A DNA stretch of 10,745 bases, from assembly GCA_945901965.1 (NCBI GenBank), contig CAMDMN010000049.1, positions 1 through 10,745 on the forward strand. Direction: 5' to 3'. The position numbers were made by a program, and so were the translations under genes. The notes beneath the pieces were generated by a model that had not been told where the DNA came from, did no database searches, and saw nothing but the letters and a program-made list of their open reading frames with translations. Position 1 is the first letter of the stretch. Each line of letters begins with the position of its first letter. Positions 5,878 to 10,745 of this stretch are shown in pieces. Source of the DNA: Legionella genomosp. 1. GTDB taxonomy: Bacteria; Pseudomonadota; Gammaproteobacteria; Legionellales; Legionellaceae.

Positions 5878-6823
5878 GTTTGGATTAATTGACATCTATT
5901 TCAAAGCTAAATCTCTTGAAAGAAACGATGTAATTAAAGGTATTGGTGATGATGCTGCTTGTTTATCTATACCTAATGGTATGCATTTATTAGTTAGTAC
6001 CGATACGTTAGTTGCAGAAGTTCATTTTTTAAGTTCATGGTCGCCTTATGATATTGCTAAACGAGCCGTTATGGTTAATGTTAGTGATATTGCGGCTATG
6101 GGTGGCCATCCTGCTTGGGTAAGTTTGGCCTTAACCATGCCAGATTTTGATGAACTTTGGCTGCAACAATTTTCTAAAGGTTTAGATGATGCATTACGTG
6201 AGTTTAATATTGCCTTAATTGGGGGGGATACTACTCGCGGGCCACTTAGTATTACTTTGACTATTCATGGCTTTGTGCCTATAGGCAAAGCGGTTCTTAG
6301 ATCTGGCGCCAAAGTTTACGATAAAATTTATGTTAGTGGTGAGTTGGGTGCGGCAGGTCTTGCTGTATCTTTTTTAAAACGCGATGATATTAATAGCGTA
6401 GATAGAGAAGTTATTGAAAAAAAATTAATTAACCCAAAACCTCGAATTGATTTAAGTGATATTATCCAAAATTATGCAACCTCAGCAATTGATATATCTG
6501 ATGGATTAAGTGCTGACTTGAATCATATCTGTGAGTTGTCTAATGTAGGTGCGAGTTTAATTGCTAATAATATCCCGATAAATCCTTTAGTTAAAAAACA
6601 TTGTGATACATTGGCACTTGATTTTGTTTTATCGTCCGGTGATGATTATGAATTATGTTTTACAGTTTCACCAAAAGACGAACCGTTATTTTTAGAGAAG
6701 CTTGCAAAACTTAAAAAGACTTGTTATTTAATTGGAACAATAGAAAATACAAAGGGATTACGCGTAATTGACGCAAATGGCGAGGTTAGTCAAATTAAAC
6801 CTCGTGGGTATAGTCATTTCTAA
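5870..6823 (+). CDS. thiL: thiamine-monophosphate kinase
   Basis: 317 residues (E. coli ThiL about 325). It phosphorylates thiamine monophosphate to thiamine diphosphate with ATP, the last step of cofactor synthesis. AIRS/PurM-type ATP-dependent fold. Motifs: GIGDDAA (24-30) and STDT (43-46), which supply Mg-binding aspartates, then NVSDIAAMGGHPAW, GGDTTRG (118-124), AIDISDGLSADL and SGDDYELCF (from S256). ATG 5870 within ATGGATGA overlaps the nusB stop and gives the standard MDEFGLI start; the in-frame TTG at 5861 lies deeper in nusB without benefit. A run of seven Gs at 6221-6227 encodes part of GGDTTRG. pgpA follows after 10 nt. Confidence 0.96.
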   Translation: MDEFGLIDIYFKAKSLERNDVIKGIGDDAACLSIPNGMHLLVSTDTLVAEVHFLSSWSPYDIAKRAVMVNVSDIAAMGGHPAWVSLALTMPDFDELWLQQFSKGLDDALREFNIALIGGDTTRGPLSITLTIHGFVPIGKAVLRSGAKVYDKIYVSGELGAAGLAVSFLKRDDINSVDREVIEKKLINPKPRIDLSDIIQNYATSAIDISDGLSADLNHICELSNVGASLIANNIPINPLVKKHCDTLALDFVLSSGDDYELCFTVSPKDEPLFLEKLAKLKKTCYLIGTIENTKGLRVIDANGEVSQIKPRGYSHF

Positions 6824-6827
6824 AGGA
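6822..6827 (+). promoter_or_regulatory. ribosome binding site selecting a TTG start for pgpA
   Basis: AAAGGA overlaps the thiL stop codon and lies six bases before TTG 6834. It favours TTG as the start over the in-frame ATGs upstream (6768, 6777), which lie inside thiL. Confidence 0.65.
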
Positions 6828-6833
6828 AGCAAA

Positions 6834-7322
6834 TTGGATAAGGTTAAATTATCAAAAAAAGTGTGGGAAAACCCTATATATTTTATAGCTTTTGGTTTTG
6901 GTTCAGGGTTAATGCCTATAGCTCCTGGAACATGGGGAACTCTTGCTGCTATTCCTATCTATTTATTAATTGCTAATACATCGTGGTGGCTTTATTTACT
7001 TATAACGCTTTTCGCATTTATTTTAGGTGTTTATGTATCTGAAAAAGTGACGGCTGAAATGAAAGTTCATGATTATTCTGGCATTGTTTGGGATGAAGTA
7101 GTGGGCTATATGTTGACTATGTTTTTAGTGCCACTAAATATAGTGTGGATGATTGTAGGTTTTTTATTATTTCGTTTATTTGATATTTGGAAACCACAGC
7201 CGATTGGGTATGTTGATAAGCATGTAAAAGGTGGTTTAGGCATTATGTTAGATGATGTTTTAGCGGCAATTCCTGCTTGGGCAATATTGCAATTATTAAT
7301 TATAGGATTTAAAACTATATGA
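6834..7322 (+). CDS. pgpA: phosphatidylglycerophosphatase A
   Basis: 162 residues from TTG 6834. Inner-membrane phosphatase converting phosphatidylglycerophosphate to phosphatidylglycerol. Family blocks are all visible: GFGSGLMPIAPGTWGTLAAIP near the N-terminus, HDYSGIVWDEVVGYMLT, FRLFDIWKPQPI and VKGGLGIMLDDVLAAI, the acidic residues being the expected Mg/catalytic sites. Hydrophobic segments lie around IPIYLLIANTSWWLYLLITL, the FLVPLNIVWMIVGFLLF stretch and the C-terminal AIPAWAILQLLIIGF. Reading from ATG 6768 instead would add 22 residues from the thiL reading region and resembles no PgpA N-terminus. The stop overlaps the next start (ATGA, 7319-7322). Confidence 0.95.
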   Translation: MDKVKLSKKVWENPIYFIAFGFGSGLMPIAPGTWGTLAAIPIYLLIANTSWWLYLLITLFAFILGVYVSEKVTAEMKVHDYSGIVWDEVVGYMLTMFLVPLNIVWMIVGFLLFRLFDIWKPQPIGYVDKHVKGGLGIMLDDVLAAIPAWAILQLLIIGFKTI

Positions 7323-8359
7323 ACAATAATCATAAAGAACTAATCTCTATTGGATTAACCGTATCTATTTTAGCATTATCATTATTCATAATTCATCGTT
7401 TTATCCCTTCATTGGTATGGGCGTCGATTATTGTTATTGCAACATATCCATTATATATTCGTTGGCGGCGATTTTTTGGCGCTCAAAAGAATTTGTCTGC
7501 GCTCATATTTACTTCAATTATAGCTCTATCACTTATTATTCCTGTAAGTTGGCTAATTTCTGTATTAATTAATGAGCTGCAAATTTTTATTAATTATTTA
7601 CAATTAATGAACCGTGACGGTGGAAAAGCCCCTGAATTTTTTAATAATCTTCCGGTTTTTCAAAGTGAATTAATAGCGTATTGGGATGAAAATTTTGGAG
7701 AGCCTGGGAGTCTTAAGAACGTATTGTCTAATATTCATTTGCAATTAACTCCTGCAAGTTATTATATTAAGCAAGTAGGGCTTAATGTAGCTCATCGTTC
7801 TGTGCAATTAGGCTTTACGATTTTAAGTTTATTCTTTTTATATCGCGATGGGGATATATTATTTTCACAAATTAACCGTATTGGTGAGAGCTGTCTTGGT
7901 CAAAGGTGGTTTAGATATGCCGCAGGCCTTCCTGCAGCCCTACGCGCCACTGTTAATGGCACTATTGTTGTAGGAATAGGTGTTGGTATATTAATGGGCG
8001 CTTGTTATGCTTTAGTTGGCTTCCCAGGACCTACTTTAATGGGCTTTATTACTTCTTTAGCCGCAATGATTCCTTTTGTGGTTCCTATCGTTTTTATTTT
8101 TGTAGCTCTTATTTTATTTTTTTCAGGCAGCATGATTTCAGCAATTATTGTTATAGCTTGGGGAACATTAGTAATGTTTGTGGCTGATCATTTTATAAAG
8201 CCTGTATTAATCGGCGGTGCCATCCAATTACCTTTTCTTGCGGTATTATTCGGTATTTTAGGCGGAGTTGAGACTTTAGGATTATTAGGTTTATTTGTAG
8301 GCCCTGTGATTATGGTTTTATTTATAACATTATGGGAAGAGTCTCAGGAAAGAGGGTAG
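7319..8359 (+). CDS. AI-2E/PerM-family membrane protein
   Basis: 346 residues, the usual length of the AI-2E transporter family (PerM, YdiK, TqsA). Proposed roles vary (autoinducer-2 export, ion/H+ antiport, permease), so no substrate can be assigned. Hydrophobic segments: two or three within about residues 8-48, one near 60-85, then a less hydrophobic region about 90-155, and a C-terminal bundle of several segments. The family C-terminal signature is clear: VMFVADHFIKPVLIGGAIQLPFLAVL, then GGVETLGLLGLFVGPVIMVL. ATG 7319 overlaps the pgpA stop (ATGA), pointing to coupled translation. The stop codon TAG is the last three bases of the GTAG that opens the palindromic repeat at 8356, so the C-terminal ERG is set by that element. 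Last gene of the block. Confidence 0.93.
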   Translation: MNNNHKELISIGLTVSILALSLFIIHRFIPSLVWASIIVIATYPLYIRWRRFFGAQKNLSALIFTSIIALSLIIPVSWLISVLINELQIFINYLQLMNRDGGKAPEFFNNLPVFQSELIAYWDENFGEPGSLKNVLSNIHLQLTPASYYIKQVGLNVAHRSVQLGFTILSLFFLYRDGDILFSQINRIGESCLGQRWFRYAAGLPAALRATVNGTIVVGIGVGILMGACYALVGFPGPTLMGFITSLAAMIPFVVPIVFIFVALILFFSGSMISAIIVIAWGTLVMFVADHFIKPVLIGGAIQLPFLAVLFGILGGVETLGLLGLFVGPVIMVLFITLWEESQERG

Positions 8360-8424
8360 CCTGGTTGCTTGCAACCTGGATTACAATTTACTGAAAAAAT
8401 CCCGGTTGCAAGCAACCAGGCTAC
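8356..8424. repeat. REP-like inverted pair (BIME-like) at the end of the AI-2E-family gene
   Basis: Two perfect 21-bp arms (8356-8376 and 8404-8424) in inverted orientation, extended inward by GGATT (8378-8382) and AATCC (8398-8402). Each arm read outside-in begins GTAG followed by an imperfect hairpin (CCTGGTTGC / GCAACC), the layout of REP sequences. On the minus strand GCAACCGGGATTTTTT looks like a terminator end. The right arm can also fold locally with CGTAGC at 8432-8437 (GCTACG 8420-8425, six-base loop). On the transcript it could end or stabilise the operon mRNA. Confidence 0.85.
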
Positions 8425-8480
8425 GTTTCTCCGTAGCTAAATTATCTTTTAACTCTTCCTTATATTTTCCGAGGCTAAAT

Positions 8481-9995
8481 ATGAACCTATGTTACACAAT
8501 AACTATTGATAAAAAATTTATAGGAATAATTTCACGCTTTTTTCACCCAGTCGTCTGTGTTCTAATTTTGATGTTAACAAATATTGGATTTGCATCTGAA
8601 AAGACAATAACTGATAAGCCAACTATATTAATTATTAAAAAAATCACCATCGACGTTAACGGAAAAAAAACAGATTTATTTAAGATTGAGCAACCCGATG
8701 GTACATGGGGTTATCGTGGTGTCAAAGGTCAATTTTTTGATGCCATTGTGAAAAACACTACTGATAAGCCTACGGCTGTGCATTGGCATGGCTTGATTGT
8801 ACCCAATAAGGACGACGGTGTTCCTTATGTCACGCAAGACCCAATTCCTGCTGGTGGAGAGTTTCATTATCGATTTAAATTAAAACAATCAGGCACATAT
8901 TGGATGCATTCTCATCATGACTTACAAGTCCAACAATTTCTTTCAGCACCACTTATTATCTTAGATCCCGCTGAAAAAAAAGCAGATAAAGATCTAACTT
9001 TATTCATTGGTGATTTTAGTTATAAAAAACCCGAAGTAATTTTTGCAAAGTTAAAAAAAGGCATGATGCATATGGATCATGGTGGTCATACTATGCATAT
9101 GGATATGCCCATGGATCATAAATCAATGCAAACAGCTGATCTAATTGATGTTGAATATGATGCTTTTCTTACCAATTATCACACCCTTAAAAACCCTGAA
9201 ATTGTATCGGTAAAGCCTGGTGATTTAATTCGTTTACGTATAATTGCAGGCTCGGCAATGACGAATTTCTTTATTAATACAGGTGAGTTACAAGGACAAG
9301 CAATTGCTGTTGATGGTCAAAATATTAAACCAATTAAGGCCCATAAATTTCAATTAGCAGTTGGACAACGCATGGATATTTTGGTGACAATTCCTGTGGG
9401 TGAGCATGCCTATCCAATTCTTGCCCAAGGTGAAGGTACACAACTTCAAACAGGCCTTATTCTAGCCACAGACAAAGCAAAGGTTGTTCCACAAAAAGAA
9501 AAGGCTGACGCAATGGTTGGCGCTTTAAATTATGAACAAGAATTTAAACTTCATGGCGAGGCGCCGCTTGTGCAGAAAGCACCAGGACAAACTCTTATTG
9601 TTAATCTTGAAGGCGATATGATGAAATATACTTGGAGTATCAATAATCAAGCTTGGCCTAAAATAAGGCCGCTTCAAGTTTCTGAAAACAAAAGGGTGGA
9701 AATGGTATTCATCAATCACTCTTCCATGGCCCATCCTATGCATTTACATGGACATGTATTTGAAGTAACCGAGATTGATGGTAAACCATTAAAACAGGGT
9801 GCCATGCGTGACACGGTACTAGTATTACCCAACTCCACAGTAAAGGTGCAATTTGATGCTGATAATCCAGGAAATTGGATGATGCATTGCCATATGCTTT
9901 ATCACCAAGAAAGCGGCATGATGACAATAGTTAATTATGATGGTTTTAAGCTCCCTGATTTAAACATGATGAATATGAATGGTATGGTTCATTGA
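8481..9995 (+). CDS. periplasmic multicopper oxidase
   Basis: 504 residues. Cupredoxin-fold oxidase, likely oxidising Cu(I) or other reductants with O2 reduced to water. All four copper motifs are intact: HWHG (101-104), HSHH (143-146), HPMHLHGH (418-425) and HCHMLYHQESGM (469-480), giving type-1 ligands H418, C470, H475 and probable axial M480. A Met/His-rich loop at 195-217 (MMHMDHGGHTMHMDMPMD) and a Met-rich C-terminus (LNMMNMNGM) recall the Cu(I)-binding Met-rich segments of CueO and CopA/PcoA. Signal peptide: hydrophobic VVCVLILMLTNIGFA then SEK; no twin-arginine, which is less common for this family. ATG 8481 has GAGG six bases upstream; the in-frame ATG 8406 lies inside the repeat. Role in copper tolerance is inferred; siderophore or phenol oxidation is possible. 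Confidence 0.94.
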   Translation: MNLCYTITIDKKFIGIISRFFHPVVCVLILMLTNIGFASEKTITDKPTILIIKKITIDVNGKKTDLFKIEQPDGTWGYRGVKGQFFDAIVKNTTDKPTAVHWHGLIVPNKDDGVPYVTQDPIPAGGEFHYRFKLKQSGTYWMHSHHDLQVQQFLSAPLIILDPAEKKADKDLTLFIGDFSYKKPEVIFAKLKKGMMHMDHGGHTMHMDMPMDHKSMQTADLIDVEYDAFLTNYHTLKNPEIVSVKPGDLIRLRIIAGSAMTNFFINTGELQGQAIAVDGQNIKPIKAHKFQLAVGQRMDILVTIPVGEHAYPILAQGEGTQLQTGLILATDKAKVVPQKEKADAMVGALNYEQEFKLHGEAPLVQKAPGQTLIVNLEGDMMKYTWSINNQAWPKIRPLQVSENKRVEMVFINHSSMAHPMHLHGHVFEVTEIDGKPLKQGAMRDTVLVLPNSTVKVQFDADNPGNWMMHCHMLYHQESGMMTIVNYDGFKLPDLNMMNMNGMVH

Positions 9996-9996
9996 T

Positions 9997-10185
9997 CATA
10001 ATATTAAGGGTGTGAGCATCAAAGTTTAAAAATAGCACAACGTTATGTAGGGTGGCGCAAAGGAGTGCAACGACGTGCCCACCAGTCGAGCTAATCTTGT
10101 CATTATGTTAGGCACGCAGCATATTGCACCACCCTACGCGTGCTATTTTTAAACTTTGATGCTCTTGCCCTGTTACAATATTATG
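9997..10185. repeat. 189-bp nested palindromic element
   Basis: Outer ends CATAATATT (9997-10005) and AATATTATG (10177-10185) are inverted copies. Perfect 25-bp inverted arms lie at 10014-10038 and 10140-10164. Inside these is a second inverted pair, GTAGGGTGG (10047-10055) and CCACCCTAC (10129-10137), each followed inward by related GCA...CGTGCC sequence. The inner pair looks like two GTAG-headed REP-like units facing each other. No ORF inside. Lies 2 nt after the oxidase stop and may double as its terminator. No clear target-site duplication. Confidence 0.85.
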
Positions 10186-10218
10186 AGGCGCAGATAATTT
10201 AATTTGTTATTTTACCTC

Positions 10219-10248
10219 TTGTAATTTCAATTTATGCACCAATATTAT
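10219..10248 (+). promoter_or_regulatory. sigma70-type promoter for the 88-residue protein
   Basis: TTGTAA (10219-10224), an 18-nt spacer and TATTAT (10243-10248). Start near 10255 would give a leader of under 20 nt, almost all of it the AGGAGG region. Confidence 0.6.
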
Positions 10249-10273
10249 GAATTATAAGTTTCAGGAGGTATAG

Positions 10274-10540
10274 ATGAATAAAAATTGGCCGACTAAAGAT
10301 AAAGACATGTATATAGCAAGGCTAATTATGGAAGAATATGCTATGAAGCAAGATTGCGAGTCTTTAGGATTATTAGAGGTAGTTGTTAATCAAGAAGAAA
10401 AGAGCATGAATTTTCGTATGGCATCATGGGTTCTTACTGTAGCACAACAATTTAATTCTATGTATGGCACATTTAAAGGCGATTTTATTACGCGCCAAGT
10501 TATATCTAAATGGATGACTGAAGGGCAGGTTATACATTAG
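10274..10540 (+). CDS. 88-residue protein of unknown function
   Basis: Not recognised. ATG 10274 is preceded by a perfect AGGAGG (10263-10268) at five bases and by a good promoter, which strongly supports a real, well-translated gene. No signal peptide or membrane segment, so cytoplasmic. The composition suggests a small mostly helical protein: MYIARLIMEEYAMKQDCESLGLLEVVVN, then MNFRMASWVLTVAQQFNSMYGTF and ITRQVISKWMTEGQ. It is Met-rich (8 Met) and has one Cys. No zinc, helix-turn-helix or toxin/antitoxin motif could be identified. It stands alone between two palindromic repeat regions, so neighbours give no clue to its job. Confidence 0.72.
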   Translation: MNKNWPTKDKDMYIARLIMEEYAMKQDCESLGLLEVVVNQEEKSMNFRMASWVLTVAQQFNSMYGTFKGDFITRQVISKWMTEGQVIH

Positions 10541-10560
10541 TCGGAGGGGTGCCTCTAAGT

Positions 10561-10668
10561 GTAGCCTTGATGCAGCAAAGCGTAATCAAGGTTTTCATTA
10601 TCATAAAAAAAGACCAGATATTTCACTAGATCTTTAGTTTATTAACCTTGATTACGCTGTGCTGCATC
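10561..10668. repeat. REP-like inverted pair after the 88-residue protein gene
   Basis: Arms of 25 bp at 10569-10593 and 10644-10668 are inverted copies with one mismatch (24/25), separated by 50 AT-rich bases. The left unit is a full REP-like hairpin starting GTAG at 10561: CCTTGAT, a GCAGCAAAGCGTA loop region, then ATCAAGG. The right unit lacks its GTAGCCTT outer end, so it is truncated. It may end the upstream transcript. Confidence 0.8.
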
Positions 10669-10712
10669 TATATCATTACCCACAAGTTAATTTTATCTTG
10701 GCAAATGAGATG

Positions 10713-10745
10713 AACTCCGAGCCACGACCGTAAGGGAGTGGAGTT
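10713..10745. repeat. palindromic repeat fragment at the right edge
   Basis: AACTCC (10713-10718) faces GGAGTT (10740-10745). Inside, CCAC (10722-10725) pairs with GTGG (10738-10741) and CC (10728-10729) with GG (10734-10735) around a GTAA loop; the outer and inner pairings compete. The GACCGTAAGG core resembles a repeat I associate with intergenic regions of gammaproteobacteria, but I cannot confirm this. It is cut by the window end. Otherwise 10669-10712 holds nothing I can identify. Confidence 0.5.

Noticed and set aside
6768..6833. ATG start for pgpA inside thiL
   Set aside because: It adds 22 non-family residues; AAAGGA points to TTG 6834.
8002..8187. 61-codon plus-strand ORF inside the AI-2E-family gene
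   Set aside because: Out-of-frame shadow of a confident membrane-protein gene.
8406..8480. Extended start of the multicopper oxidase
   Set aside because: It begins inside a repeat arm and would bury the signal peptide behind 25 extra residues.
8356..10745. CRISPR array or insertion sequence
   Set aside because: Repeats are inverted, not regularly spaced direct repeats, and there is no cas or transposase ORF.

Overview
The window is AT-rich, gene-dense gammaproteobacterial DNA. GlyA, NrdR, NusB, ThiL and PgpA all look like family members of the Legionella/Coxiella group. One protein also carries a eukaryote-like Rab-type segment, a kind of domain known in Legionella effector repertoires. A Legionella-like (Legionellales) host is therefore my best inference, but only conserved-gene resemblance and that domain support it; no rRNA or other marker is present.

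Layout. (1) Positions 1-1161, minus strand: the N-terminal 387 residues of an RND-efflux periplasmic adaptor (HlyD/MdtA/MexH type), running off the left edge. (2) 1328-2773, plus: a 481-residue protein with its own promoter and terminator. Its last ~150 residues look like a degenerate Rab GTPase (near-intact switch I, broken P-loop, shortened core). This is the most unusual item in the window. (3) 2899-3312: a small secreted protein of unknown function, also with its own promoter and a strong terminator. (4) 3409-8359: a tightly packed plus-strand gene block made of a BON-domain lipoprotein, glyA, nrdR, nusB, thiL, pgpA and an AI-2E/PerM-family membrane protein. Gaps are 8-18 nt or genes overlap, which suggests one transcript. 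It links one-carbon metabolism, ribonucleotide reductase control, rRNA antitermination, thiamine diphosphate synthesis and phosphatidylglycerol synthesis. (5) 8481-9995: a periplasmic multicopper oxidase with all four copper-site motifs and a Met/His-rich loop, probably for copper tolerance. (6) 10274-10540: an 88-residue protein of unknown function with a good promoter and ribosome binding site.

The right-hand third (8356 onward) is punctuated by four palindromic intergenic elements: 8356-8424, 9997-10185, 10561-10668 and 10713-10745. Three of them contain GTAG next to an imperfect hairpin, the pattern of REP elements, and occur as inverted pairs. The first supplies the stop codon of the AI-2E-family gene. 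No tRNA, rRNA, CRISPR array, transposase or riboswitch was seen, and no gene-free stretch exceeds 300 bases.

Several apparent ORF starts were moved downstream to ATG/GTG/TTG codons that have a ribosome binding site or match family length. All functional statements are from motif recognition by eye, without database searches.
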